Shown here in pieces: positions 9,510 to 23,546 of a DNA stretch of 64,000 bases (the stretch's first letter is position 1; the number at the start of each line of letters is the position of its first letter). Under the pieces are notes generated by a model that ran no database searches, had not been told where the DNA came from, and saw only the letters and a list, made by a program, of their open reading frames with translations. Location of the stretch: NCBI GenBank assembly GCA_932294295.1, contig OW028584.1, forward strand, positions 9,804,407 to 9,868,406, in the 5' to 3' direction. The position numbers were made by a program, and so were the translations under genes. Source of the DNA: Alitta virens (lineage: Eukaryota; Annelida; Polychaeta; Phyllodocida; Nereididae).

Positions 9510-11542
9510 TCTAGCCCGATGCAGTTCTGTGATATATAGTAAATGTAATATAGAGTGCCAGTCAATACGGATGCAAGGTCAACCTTTACAGGCTCCTACG
9601 GGACCCCCTTGGGGTCTAAGGTGTGCGCCAGTCATTTGTAGCCAAGAACAACCCAGGCGTGCTCCACCAATATCAGCAGTTGCTGGTCTGGTTCCCCAAT
9701 GATAGCGCCCACTACGTCATCGTGCGTCTGGAATTCACAGCCACCCTGAATGACGACAGAGACGTCTTTCACTACTTCCAAGACATCGACACCATGGCCA
9801 AGCGAAATATCACCTGAATCTGGGTAACAAAGGCGAGACGGTTGTTTCAGACAACCCCACAGCCAAGTCCAGTCGACTGGACCTTCATGGATCCAGACGC
9901 GGCACCCGGATGTGTCTGAGAAGTAACACCTGCCTCAAGTAACTTCTGACAAGCTTGTACAAGCCTGTAACTCTAGCCCGATGCAGTTCTGTGATATATA
10001 GTAAATGTAATATAGAGTGCCAGTCAATACGGATGCAAGGTCAACCTATACAGGCTCCTACGGGACCCCCTTGGGGTCTAAGGTGTGCGCCAGTCATTTG
10101 TAGCCAAGAACAACCCAGGCGTGCTCCACCAATATCAGCAGTTGCTGGTCTGGTTCCCCAATGATAGCGCCCACTACGTCATCGTGCGTCTGGAATTCAC
10201 AGCCACCCTGAATGACGACAGAGACGTCTTTCACTACTTCCAAGACATCGACACCACGGCCAAGCGAAATATCACCTGAATCTGGGTAACAAAGGCGAGA
10301 CGGTTGTTTCAGACAACCCCACAGCCAAGTCCAGTCGACTGGACCTTCATGGATCCAGACGCGGCACCCGGATGTGTCTGAGAAGTGTCACCTGCCTCAA
10401 GTAACTTCTGACAAGCTTGTACAAGCCTGTAACTCTAGCCCGATCCAGTTCTGTGATATATAGTTCTAATATAGAGTGCAAGTCAATACGGATGCAAGGT
10501 CAACCTATACAGGATCCTCTGGGACCCCTTGGGGTCTAAGGTGTGCGCCAGTCATTTGTAGCCAAGAACAACCCGGGCGTGCTCGACCAAAATCAGCAGT
10601 TGCTGGTCTGGTTCCCCAATGATGGCGCCCACTACGTCATCGTGCGTCTGGAATTCACAGCCACCCTGAATGATCACAGCGACGTCTTTCACTGCTACAA
10701 AGACATCGACACCACGGCCAAGCGAAATGTCACCTGAATCCGGGTAACAAAGGCGACACTGTTGTTTCAGACAAGTGCCACTCACTCAACCCCACAGTCA
10801 AGTCCAGTCGACTGGACCTTCAAGGATCCAGACGCGGCACCCGGATATGTGAGAGAAATGTCACCTGCCTAAAGTAACTTCTGACAAGTTTGTACAAGCC
10901 TGAAACTCTAGCCCGATGCAGCTCTGGCACAACCAGGTCAATTTGGCCACCTGGTGCAACGGGCTGCGGCGTGTCAGCGCAAGATCACCTGTCCGCACCA
11001 GACCAACTGCTGCTGCGGTAACTATACCTCTTCCACTCGTACAACCAGACAAGGCGGATTCTGGACGAGAGGCTGGCTCCAATAGTGATATATAGCAAAG
11101 CTAATAATGACTGCAAGTCAATACGGATGCAAGGTCAACCTATTCAGGGTCCTCCGGCACCCCCTTGGGGTCTAAGGTGTGCGCCAGTCATTTGTAGCCA
11201 AGACCAACCCGGGCGCGCTCGACCAAAATCAGCAGTTGCTAGTCTGGTTCCCCAATGATGGCGCCCACTACGTCATCGTGCGTCTGGAATTCACATCCAC
11301 CCAGAATGACGACAGCGACGTCTTTCACTGCTACCAAGACATCGAAACCACGGCCAAGCGAAATGTGACCTTAATCCGGGTAACAAAGGCGAGACTGTTG
11401 TTTCAGACAAGTGCCACTCACTCAACCCCACAGCCATGTCCAGTCGACTGGACCTTCATGGATCCAGACGCGGCACCCGGATGTGTCTGAGAAGTGTCAC
11501 CTGCCTAAAGTAACTTCTGACAAGCTTGTACAAGCCTGTAAC
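9510..11542 (+). repeat. HOR unit 5: A-B-C-D, type I, 2033 bp
   Basis: Regular type I unit except that D reads atttgta (T at 11193), a type II base, while keeping tacgtcatc. Unit 7, its partner in the 5906-bp duplication, has C at the matching base 17099. Confidence 0.94.
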
Positions 11543-14500
11543 TCTAGCCCGATGCAGTTCTGTGATATATAGTAAATGTAATATAGAGTGCCAGTCAATA
11601 CGGATGCAAGGTCAACCTTTACAGGCTCCTACGGGATCCCCTTGGGGTCTAAGGTGTGCGCCAGTCATTTGTAGCCAAGAACAACCCAGGCGTGCTCCAC
11701 CAATATCAGCAGTTGCTGGTCTGGTTCCCCAATGATAGCGCCCACTACGTCATCGTGCGTCTGGAATTCACAGCCACCCTGAATGACGACAGAGACGTCT
11801 TTCACTACTTCCAAGACATCGACACCATGGCCAAGCGAAATATCACCTGAATCTGGGTAACAAAGGCGAGACGGTTGTTTCAGACAACCCCACAGCCAAG
11901 TCCAGTCGACTGGACCTTCATGGATCCAGACGCGGCACCCGGATGTGTCTGAGAAGTAACACCTGCCTCAAGTAACTTCTGACAAGCTTGTACAAGCCTG
12001 TAACTCTAGCCCGATGCAGTTCTGTGATATATAGTAAATGTAATATAGAGTGCCAGTCAATACGGATGCAAGGTCAACCTATACAGGCTCCTACGGGACC
12101 CCCTTGGGGTCTAAGGTGTGCGCCAGTCATTTGTAGCCAAGAACAACCCAGGCGTGCTCCACCAATATCAGCAGTTGCTGGTCTGGTTCCCCAATGATAG
12201 CGCCCACTACGTCATCGTGCGTCTGGAATTCACAGCCACCCTGAATGACGACAGAGACGTCTTTCACTACTTCCAAGACATCGACACCACGGCCAAGCGA
12301 AATATCACCTGAATCTGGGTAACAAAGGCGAGACGGTTGTTTCAGACAACCCCACAGCCAAGTCCAGTCGACTGGACCTGCATGGATCCAGACGCGGCAC
12401 CCGGATGTGTCTGAGAAGTGTCACCTGCCTCAAGTAACTTCTGACAAGCTTGTACAAGCCTGTAACTCTAGCCCGATCCAGTTCTGTGATATATAGTTCT
12501 AATATAGAGTGCAAGTCAATACGGATGCAAGGTCAACCTATACAGGATCCTCTGGGACCCCTTGGGGTCTAAGGTGTGCGCCAGTCATTTGTAGCCAAGA
12601 ACAACCCGGGCGTGCTCGACCAAAATCAGCAGTTGCTGGTCTGGTTCCCCAATGATGGCGCCCACTACGTCATCGTGCGTCTGGAATTCACAGCCACCCT
12701 GAATGATCACAGCGACGTCTTTCACTGCTACAAAGACATCGACACCACGGCCAAGCGAAATGTCACCTGAATCCGGGTAACAAAGGCGAGACGGTTGTTT
12801 CAGACAACCCCACAGCCAAGTCCAGTCGACTGGACCTTCATGGATCCAGACGCGGCACCCGGATGTGTCTGAGAAGTAACACCTGCCTCAAGTAACTTCT
12901 GACAAGCTTGTACAAGCCTGTAACTCTAGCCCGATGCAGTTCTGTGATATATAGTAAATGTAATATAGAGTGCCAGTCAATACGGATGCAAGGTCAACCT
13001 ATACAGGCTCCTACGGGACCCCCTTGGGGTCTAAGGTGTGCGCCAGTCATTTGTAGCCAAGAACAACCCAGGCGTGCTCCACCAATATCAGCAGTTGCTG
13101 GTCTGGTTCCCCAATGATAGCGCCCACTACGTCATCGTGCGTCTGGAATTCACAGCCACCCTGAATGACGACAGAGACGTCTTTCACTACTTCCAAGACA
13201 TCGACACCACGGCCAAGCGAAATATCACCTGAATCTGGGTAACAAAGGCGAGACGGTTGTTTCAGACAACCCCACAGCCAAGTCCAGTCGACTGGACCTG
13301 CATGGATCCAGACGCGGCACCCGGATGTGTCTGAGAAGTGTCACCTGCCTCAAGTAACTTCTGACAAGCTTGTACAAGCCTGTAACTCTAGCCCGATCCA
13401 GTTCTGTGATATATAGTTCTAATATAGAGTGCAAGTCAATACGGATGCAAGGTCAACCTATACAGGATCCTCTGGGACCCCTTGGGGTCTAAGGTGTGCG
13501 CCAGTCATTTGTAGCCAAGAACAACCCGGGCGTGCTCGACCAAAATCAGCAGTTGCTGGTCTGGTTCCCCAATGATGGCGCCCACTACGTCATCGTGCGT
13601 CTGGAATTCACAGCCACCCTGAATGATCACAGCGACGTCTTTCACTGCTACAAAGACATCGACACCACGGCCAAGCGAAATGTCACCTGAATCCGGGTAA
13701 CAAAGGCGAGACGGTTGTTTCAGACAACCCCACAGCCAAGTCCAGTCGACTGGACCTTCATGGATCCAGACGCGGCACCCGGATGTGTCTGAGAAGTAAC
13801 ACCTGCCTCAAGTAACTTCTGACAAGCTTGTACAAGCCTGTAACTCTAGCCCGATGCAGTTCTGTGATATATAGTAAATGTAATATAGAGTGCCAGTCAA
13901 TACGGATGCAAGGTCAACCTATACAGGCTCCTACGGGACCCCCTTGGGGTCTAAGGTGTGCGCCAGTCATTTGTAGCCAAGAACAACCCAGGCGTGCTCC
14001 ACCAATATCAGCAGTTGCTGGTCTGGTTCCCCAATGATAGCGCCCACTACGTCATCGTGCGTCTGGAATTCACAGCCACCCTGAATGACGACAGAGACGT
14101 CTTTCACTACTTCCAAGACATCGACACCACGGCCAAGCGAAATATCACCTGAATCTGGGTAACAAAGGCGAGACGGTTGTTTCAGACAACCCCACAGCCA
14201 AGTCCAGTCGACTGGACCTTCATGGATCCAGACGCGGCACCCGGATGTGTCTGAGAAGTGTCACCTGCCTCAAGTAACTTCTGACAAGCTTGTACAAGCC
14301 TGTAACTCTAGCCCGATCCAGTTCTGTGATATATAGTTCTAATATAGAGTGCAAGTCAATACGGATGCAAGGTCAACCTATACAGGATCCTCTGGCACCC
14401 CTTGGGGTCTAAGGTGTGCGCCAGTCATTTGTAGCCAAGAACAACCCGGGCGTGCTCGACCAAAATCAGCAGTTGCTGGTCTGGTTCCCCAATGATGGCG

Positions 14501-15415
14501 CCCACTACGTCATCGTGCGTCTGGAATTCACAGCCACCCTGAATGATCACAGCGACGTCTTTCACTGCTACAAAGACATCGACACCACGGCCAAGCGAAA
14601 TGTCACCTGAATCCGGGTAACAAAGGCGACACTGTTGTTTCAGACAAGTGCCACTCACTCAACCCCACAGTCAAGTCCAGTCGACTGGACCTTCAAGGAT
14701 CCAGACGCGGCACCCGGATATGTGAGAGAAATGTCACCTGCCTAAAGTAACTTCTGACAAGTTTGTACAAGCCTGAAACTCTAGCCCGATGCAGCTCTGG
14801 CACAACCAGGTCAATTTGGCCATCTGGTGCAACGGGCTGCGGCGTGTCAGCGCAAGATCACCTGTCCGCACCAGACCAACTGCTGCTGCGGTAACTATAC
14901 CTCTTCCACTCGTACAACCAGACAAGGCGGATTCTGGACGAGAGGCTGGCTCCAATAGTGATATATAGCAAAGCTAATAATGACTGCAAGTCAATACGGA
15001 TGCAAGGTCAACCTATTCAGGGTCCTCCGGCACCCCCTTGGGGTCTAAGGTGTGCGCCAGTCATTTGTAGCCAAGACCAACCCGGGCGCGCTCGACCAAA
15101 ATCAGCAGTTGCTAGTCTGGTTCCCCAAAGATGGCGCCCACTACATCATCGTGCGTCTGGAATTCACATCCACCCAGAATGACGACAGCGACGTCTTTCA
15201 CTGCTACCAAGACATCGAAACCACGGCCAAGCGAAATGTGACCTTAATCCGGGTAACAAAGGCGAGACTGTTGTTTCAGACAAGTGCCACTCACTCAACC
15301 CCACAGCCATGTCCAGTCGACTGGACCTTCATGGATCCAGACGCGGCACCCGGATGTGTCTGAGAAGTGTTACCTGCCTAAAGTAACTTCTGACAAGCTT
15401 GTACAAGCCTGTAAC
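11543..15415 (+). repeat. HOR unit 6: A-B-C/A-B-C/A-B-C-D, 3873 bp
   Basis: Copy of unit 4 displaced by 5906 bp, with the same two C/A hybrids (starting 12467 and 13387), the C at 14396, and the same D marker set (gccatctgg, ccaaagatgg, gtgttacc). Confidence 0.94.
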
Positions 15416-17448
15416 TCTAGCCCGATGCAGTTCTGTGATATATAGTAAATGTAATATAGAGTGCCAGTCAATACGGATGCAAGGTCAACCTTTACAGGCT
15501 CCTACGGGACCCCCTTGGGGTCTAAGGTGTGCGCCAGTCATTTGTAGCCAAGAACAACCCAGGCGTGCTCCACCAATATCAGCAGTTGCTGGTCTGGTTC
15601 CCCAATGATAGCGCCCACTACGTCATCGTGCGTCTGGAATTCACAGCCACCCTGAATGACGACAGAGACGTCTTTCACTACTTCCAAGACATCGACACCA
15701 TGGCCAAGCGAAATATCACCTGAATCTGGGTAACAAAGGCGAGACGGTTGTTTCAGACAACCCCACAGCCAAGTCCAGTCGACTGGACCTTCATGGATCC
15801 AGACGCGGCACCCGGATGTGTCTGAGAAGTAACACCTGCCTCAAGTAACTTCTGACAAGCTTGTACAAGCCTGTAACTCTAGCCCGATGCAGTTCTGTGA
15901 TATATAGTAAATGTAATATAGAGTGCCAGTCAATACGGATGCAAGGTCAACCTATACAGGCTCCTACGGGACCCCCTTGGGGTCTAAGGTGTGCGCCAGT
16001 CATTTGTAGCCAAGAACAACCCAGGCGTGCTCCACCAATATCAGCAGTTGCTGGTCTGGTTCCCCAATGATAGCGCCCACTACGTCATCGTGCGTCTGGA
16101 ATTCACAGCCACCCTGAATGACGACAGAGACGTCTTTCACTACTTCCAAGACATCGACACCACGGCCAAGCGAAATATCACCTGAATCTGGGTAACAAAG
16201 GCGAGACGGTTGTTTCAGACAACCCCACAGCCAAGTCCAGTCGACTGGACCTTCATGGATCCAGACGCGGCACCCGGATGTGTCTGAGAAGTGTCACCTG
16301 CCTCAAGTAACTTCTGACAAGCTTGTACAAGCCTGTAACTCTAGCCCGATCCAGTTCTGTGATATATAGTTCTAATATAGAGTGCAAGTCAATACGGATG
16401 CAAGGTCAACCTATACAGGATCCTCTGGGACCCCTTGGGGTCTAAGGTGTGCGCCAGTCATTTGTAGCCAAGAACAACCCGGGCGTGCTCGACCAAAATC
16501 AGCAGTTGCTGGTCTGGTTCCCCAATGATGGCGCCCACTACGTCATCGTGCGTCTGGAATTCACAGCCACCCTGAATGATCACAGCGACGTCTTTCACTG
16601 CTACAAAGACATCGACACCACGGCCAAGCGAAATGTCACCTGAATCCGGGTAACAAAGGCGACACTGTTGTTTCAGACAAGTGCCACTCACTCAACCCCA
16701 CAGTCAAGTCCAGTCGACTGGACCTTCAAGGATCCAGACGCGGCACCCGGATATGTGAGAGAAATGTCACCTGCCTAAAGTAACTTCTGACAAGTTTGTA
16801 CAAGCCTGAAACTCTAGCCCGATGCAGCTCTGGCACAACCAGGTCAATTTGGCCACCTGGTGCAACGGGCTGCGGCGTGTCAGCGCAAGATCACCTGTCC
16901 GCACCAGACCAACTGCTGCTGCGGTAACTATACCTCTTCCACTCGTACAACCAGACAAGGCGGATTCTGGACGAGAGGCTGGCTCCAATAGTGATATATA
17001 GCAAAGCTAATAATGACTGCAAGTCAATACGGATGCAAGGTCAACCTATTCAGGGTCCTCCGGCACCCCCTTGGGGTCTAAGGTGTGCGCCAGTCATTCG
17101 TAGCCAAGACCAACCCGGGCGCGCTCGACCAAAATCAGCAGTTGCTAGTCTGGTTCCCCAATGATGGCGCCCACTACGTCATCGTGCGTCTGGAATTCAC
17201 ATCCACCCAGAATGACGACAGCGACGTCTTTCACTGCTACCAAGACATCGAAACCACGGCCAAGCGAAATGTGACCTTAATCCGGGTAACAAAGGCGAGA
17301 CTGTTGTTTCAGACAAGTGCCACTCACTCAACCCCACAGCCATGTCCAGTCGACTGGACCTTCATGGATCCAGACGCGGCACCCGGATGTGTCTGAGAAG
17401 TGTCACCTGCCTAAAGTAACTTCTGACAAGCTTGTACAAGCCTGTAAC
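15416..17448 (+). repeat. HOR unit 7: A-B-C-D, type I, 2033 bp
   Basis: Regular type I unit and second member of the 5906-bp duplication with unit 6. D has attcgta (C at 17099) and tacgtcatc. Confidence 0.94.
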
Positions 17449-19480
17449 TCTAGCCCGATGCAGTTCTGTGATATATAGTAAATGTAATATAGAGTGCCAG
17501 TCAATACGGATGCAAGGTCAACCTTTACAGGCTCCTACGGGATCCCCTTGGGGTCTAAGGTGTGCGCCAGTCATTTGTAGCCAAGAACAACCCAGGCGTG
17601 CTCCACCAATATCAGCAGTTGCTGGTCTGGTTCCCCAATGATAGCGCCCACTACGTCATCGTGCGTCTGGAATTCACAGCCACCCTGAATGACGACAGAG
17701 ACGTCTTCACTACTTCCAAGACATCGACACCATGGCCAAGCGAAATATCACCTGAATCTGGGTAACAAAGGCGAGACGGTTGTTTCAGACAACCCCACAG
17801 CCAAGTCCAGTCGACTGGACCTTCATGGATCCAGACGCGGCACCCGGATGTGTCTGAGAAGTAACACCTGCCTCAAGTAACTTCTGACAAGCTTGTACAA
17901 GCCTGTAACTCTAGCCCGATGCAGTTCTGTGATATATAGTAAATGTAATATAGAGTGCCAGTCAATACGGATGCAAGGTCAACCTATACAGGCTCCTACG
18001 GGACCCCCTTGGGGTCTAAGGTGTGCGCCAGTCATTTGTAGCCAAGAACAACCCAGGCGTGCTCCACCAATATCAGCAGTTGCTGGTCTGGTTCCCCAAT
18101 GATAGCGCCCACTACGTCATCGTGCGTCTGGAATTCACAGCCACCCTGAATGACGACAGAGACGTCTTTCACTACTTCCAAGACATCGACACCACGGCCA
18201 AGCGAAATATCACCTGAATCTGGGTAACAAAGGCGAGACGGTTGTTTCAGACAACCCCACAGCCAAGTCCAGTCGACTGGACCTGCATGGATCCAGACGC
18301 GGCACCCGGATGTGTCTGAGAAGTGTCACCTGCCTCAAGTAACTTCTGACAAGCTTGTACAAGCCTGTAACTCTAGCCCGATCCAGTTCTGTGATATATA
18401 GTTCTAATATAGAGTGCAAGTCAATACGGATGCAAGGTCAACCTATACAGGATCCTCTGGGACCCCTTGGGGTCTAAGGTGTGCGCCAGTCATTTGTAGC
18501 CAAGAACAACCCGGGCGTGCTCGACCAAAATCAGCAGTTGCTGGTCTGGTTCCCCAATGATGGCGCCCACTACGTCATCGTGCGTCTGGAATTCACAGCC
18601 ACCCTGAATGATCACAGCGACGTCTTTCACTGCTACAAAGACATCGACACCACGGCCAAGCGAAATGTCACCTGAATCCGGGTAACAAAGGCGACACTGT
18701 TGTTTCAGACAAGTGCCACTCACTCAACCCCACAGTCAAGTCCAGTCGACTGGACCTTCAAGGATCCAGACGCGGCACCCGGATATGTGAGAGAAATGTC
18801 ACCTGCCTAAAGTAACTTCTGACAAGTTTGTACAAGCCTGAAACTCTAGCCCGATGCAGCTCTGGCACAACCAGGTCAATTTGGCCACCTGGTGCAACGG
18901 GCTGCGGCGTGTCAGCGCAAGATCACCTGTCCGCACCAGACCAACTGCTGCTGCGGTAACTATACCTCTTCCACTCGTACAACCAGACAAGGCGGATTCT
19001 GGACGAGAGGCTGGCTCCAATAGTGATATATAGCAAAGCTAATAATGACTGCAAGTCAATACGGATGCAAGGTCAACCTATTCAGGGTCCTCCGGCACCC
19101 CCTTGGGGTCTAAGGTGTGCGCCAGTCATTTGTAGCCAAGACCAACCCGGGCGCGCTCGACCAAAATCAGCAGTTGCTAGTCTGGTTCCCCAATGATGGC
19201 GCCCACTACATCATCGTGCGTCTGGAATTCACATCCACCCAGAATGACGACAGCGACGTCTTTCACTGCTACCAAGACATCGAAACCACGGCCAAGCGAA
19301 ATGTGACCTTAATCCGGGTAACAAAGGCGAGACTGTTGTTTCAGACAAGTGCCACTCACTCAACCCCACAGCCATGTCCAGTCGACTGGACCTTCATGGA
19401 TCCAGACGCGGCACCCGGATGTGTCTGAGAAGTGTCACCTGCCTAAAGTAACTTCTGACAAGCTTGTACAAGCCTGTAAC
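17449..19480 (+). repeat. HOR unit 8: A-B-C-D, type II, 2032 bp
   Basis: A has gggatcccc and the 1-bp T-run deletion near 17703-17710. B has gacctgcatgg. D has atttgta and tacatcatc with an intact palindrome, unlike unit 2. Identical at these sites to unit 12. Confidence 0.94.
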
Positions 19481-21513
19481 TCTAGCCCGATGCAGTTCTG
19501 TGATATATAGTAAATGTAATATAGAGTGCCAGTCAATACGGATGCAAGGTCAACCTTTACAGGCTCCTACGGGACCCCCTTGGGGTCTAAGGTGTGCGCC
19601 AGTCATTTGTAGCCAAGAACAACCCAGGCGTGCTCCACCAATATCAGCAGTTGCTGGTCTGGTTCCCCAATGATAGCGCCCACTACGTCATCGTGCGTCT
19701 GGAATTCACAGCCACCCTGAATGACGACAGAGACGTCTTTCACTACTTCCAAGACATCGACACCATGGCCAAGCGAAATATCACCTGAATCTGGGTAACA
19801 AAGGCGAGACGGTTGTTTCAGACAACCCCACAGCCAAGTCCAGTCGACTGGACCTTCATGGATCCAGACGCGGCACCCGGATGTGTCTGAGAAGTAACAC
19901 CTGCCTCAAGTAACTTCTGACAAGCTTGTACAAGCCTGTAACTCTAGCCCGATGCAGTTCTGTGATATATAGTAAATGTAATATAGAGTGCCAGTCAATA
20001 CGGATGCAAGGTCAACCTATACAGGCTCCTACGGGACCCCCTTGGGGTCTAAGGTGTGCGCCAGTCATTTGTAGCCAAGAACAACCCAGGCGTGCTCCAC
20101 CAATATCAGCAGTTGCTGGTCTGGTTCCCCAATGATAGCGCCCACTACGTCATCGTGCGTCTGGAATTCACAGCCACCCTGAATGACGACAGAGACGTCT
20201 TTCACTACTTCCAAGACATCGACACCACGGCCAAGCGAAATATCACCTGAATCTGGGTAACAAAGGCGAGACGGTTGTTTCAGACAACCCCACAGCCAAG
20301 TCCAGTCGACTGGACCTTCATGGATCCAGACGCGGCACCCGGATGTGTCTGAGAAGTGTCACCTGCCTCAAGTAACTTCTGACAAGCTTGTACAAGCCTG
20401 TAACTCTAGCCCGATCCAGTTCTGTGATATATAGTTCTAATATAGAGTGCAAGTCAATACGGATGCAAGGTCAACCTATACAGGATCCTCTGGGACCCCT
20501 TGGGGTCTAAGGTGTGCGCCAGTCATTTGTAGCCAAGAACAACCCGGGCGTGCTCGACCAAAATCAGCAGTTGCTGGTCTGGTTCCCCAATGATGGCGCC
20601 CACTACGTCATCGTGCGTCTGGAATTCACAGCCACCCTGAATGATCACAGCGACGTCTTTCACTGCTACAAAGACATCGACACCACGGCCAAGCGAAATG
20701 TCACCTGAATCCGGGTAACAAAGGCGACACTGTTGTTTCAGACAAGTGCCACTCACTCAACCCCACAGTCAAGTCCAGTCGACTGGACCTTCAAGGATCC
20801 AGACGCGGCACCCGGATATGTGAGAGAAATGTCACCTGCCTAAAGTAACTTCTGACAAGTTTGTACAAGCCTGAAACTCTAGCCCGATGCAGCTCTGGCA
20901 CAACCAGGTCAATTTGGCCACCTGGTGCAACGGGCTGCGGCGTGTCAGCGCAAGATCACCTGTCCGCACCAGACCAACTGCTGCTGCGGTAACTATACCT
21001 CTTCCACTCGTACAACCAGACAAGGCGGATTCTGGACGAGAGGCTGGCTCCAATAGTGATATATAGCAAAGCTAATAATGACTGCAAGTCAATACGGATG
21101 CAAGGTCAACCTATTCAGGGTCCTCCGGCACCCCCTTGGGGTCTAAGGTGTGCGCCAGTCATTCGTAGCCAAGACCAACCCGGGCGCGCTCGACCAAAAT
21201 CAGCAGTTGCTAGTCTGGTTCCCCAATGATGGCGCCCACTACGTCATCGTGCGTCTGGAATTCACATCCACCCAGAATGACGACAGCGACGTCTTTCACT
21301 GCTACCAAGACATCGAAACCACGGCCAAGCGAAATGTGACCTTAATCCGGGTAACAAAGGCGAGACTGTTGTTTCAGACAAGTGCCACTCACTCAACCCC
21401 ACAGCCATGTCCAGTCGACTGGACCTTCATGGATCCAGACGCGGCACCCGGATGTGTCTGAGAAGTGTCACCTGCCTAAAGTAACTTCTGACAAGCTTGT
21501 ACAAGCCTGTAAC
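19481..21513 (+). repeat. HOR unit 9: A-B-C-D, type I, 2033 bp
   Basis: Regular type I unit with all type I markers (gggaccccc, gaccttcatgg, attcgta, tacgtcatc). Partner of unit 13 in the 8131-bp duplication. Confidence 0.94.
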
Positions 21514-23546
21514 TCTAGCCCGATGCAGTTCTGTGATATATAGTAAATGTAATATAGAGTGCCAGTCAATACGGATGCAAGGTCAACCTTTACAGGCTCC
21601 TACGGGATCCCCTTGGGGTCTAAGGTGTGCGCCAGTCATTTGTAGCCAAGAACAACCCAGGCGTGCTCCACCAATATCAGCAGTTGCTGGTCTGGTTCCC
21701 CAATGATAGCGCCCACTACGTCATCGTGCGTCTGGAATTCACAGCCACCCTGAATGACGACAGAGACGTCTTTCACTACTTCCAAGACATCGACACCATG
21801 GCCAAGCGAAATATCACCTGAATCTGGGTAACAAAGGCGAGACGGTTGTTTCAGACAACCCCATAGCCAAGTCCAGTCGACTGGACCTTCATGGATCCAG
21901 ACGCGGCACCCGGATGTGTCTGAGAAGTAACACCTGCCTCAAGTAACTTCTGACAAGCTTGTACAAGCCTGTAACTCTAGCCCGATGCAGTTCTGTGATA
22001 TATAGTAAATGTAATATAGAGTGCCAGTCAATACGGATGCAAGGTCAACCTATACAGGCTCCTACGGGACCCCCTTGGGGTCTAAGGTGTGCGCCAGTCA
22101 TTTGTAGCCAAGAACAACCCAGGCGTGCTCCACCAATATCAGCAGTTGCTGGTCTGGTTCCCCAATGATAGCGCCCACTACGTCATCGTGCGTCTGGAAT
22201 TCACAGCCACCCTGAATGACGACAGAGACGTCTTTCACTACTTCCAAGACATCGACACCACGGCCAAGCGAAATATCACCTGAATCTGGGTAACAAAGGC
22301 GAGACGGTTGTTTCAGACAACCCCACAGCCAAGTCCAGTCGACTGGACCTGCATGGATCCAGACGCGGCACCCGGATGTGTCTGAGAAGTGTCACCTGCC
22401 TCAAGTAACTTCTGACAAGCTTGTACAAGCCTGTAACTCTAGCCCGATCCAGTTCTGTGATATATAGTTCTAATATAGAGTGCAAGTCAATACGGATGCA
22501 AGGTCAACCTATACAGGATCCTCTGGGACCCCTTGGGGTCTAAGGTGTGCGCCAGTCATTTGTAACCAAGAACAACCCGGGCGTGCTCGACCAAAATCAG
22601 CAGTTGCTGGTCTGGTTCCCCAATGATGGCGCCCACTACGTCATCGTGCGTCTGGAATTCACAGCCACCCTGAATGATCACAGCGACGTCTTTCACTGCT
22701 ACAAAGACATCGACACCACGGCCAAGCGAAATGTCACCTGAATCCGGGTAACAAAGGCGACACTGTTGTTTCAGACAAGTGCCACTCACTCAACCCCACA
22801 GTCAAGTCCAGTCGACTGGACCTTCAAGGATCCAGACGCGGCACCCGGATATGTGAGAGAAATGTCACCTGCCTAAAGTAACTTCTGACAAGTTTGTACA
22901 AGCCTGAAACTCTAGCCCGATGCAGCTCTGGCACAACCAGGTCAATTTGGCCACCTGGTGCAACAGGCTGCGGCGTGTCAGCGCAAGATCACCTGTCCGC
23001 ACGAGACCAACTGCTGCTGCGGTAACTATACCTCTTCCACTCGTACAACCAGACAAGGCGGATTCTGGACAAGAGGCTGGCTCCAATAGTGATATATAGC
23101 AAAGCTAATAATGACTGCAAGTCAATACGGATGCAAGGTCAACCTATTCAGGGTCCTCCGGCACCCCCTTGGGGTCTAAGGTGTGCGCCAGTCATTTGTA
23201 GCCAAGACCAACCCGGGCGCGCTCGACCAAAATCAGCAGTTGCTAGTCTGGTTCCCCAATGATGGCGCCCACTACATCATCGTGCGTCTGGAATTCACAT
23301 AGACCCAGAATGACGACAGCGACGTCTTTCACTGCTACCAAGACATCGAAACCACGGCCAAGCGAAATGTGACCTTAATCCGGGTAACAAAGGCGAGACT
23401 GTTGTTTCAGACAAGTGCCACTCACTCAACCCCACAGCCATGTCCAGTCGACTGGACCTTCATGGATCCAGACGCGGCACCCGGATGTGTCTGAGAAGTG
23501 TCACCTGCCTAAAGTAACTTCTGACAAGCTTGTACAAGCCTGTAAC
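21514..23546 (+). repeat. HOR unit 10: A-B-C-D, diverged type II, 2033 bp
   Basis: Most diverged regular unit. A reads ccccatagcc (T at 21864). C reads tgtaacc (A at 22565). D has A at 22965, G at 23003, A at 23071 and an adjacent double change giving cacatagaccc, which puts TAG at 23300-23302 in the long D frame. Unit 14 shares every one. Confidence 0.94.

Larger units (their letters stand above)
5637..17448 (+). repeat. Tandem duplication of a 5906-bp block (units 4-5 and 6-7)
   Basis: 5637-11542 and 11543-17448 have the same twelve-monomer order and share rare markers (tctggcacc in C; gccatctgg, ccaaagatgg and gtgttacc in D). The one difference I noticed is T at 11193 against C at 17099. 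I did not compare every base. Confidence 0.9.
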
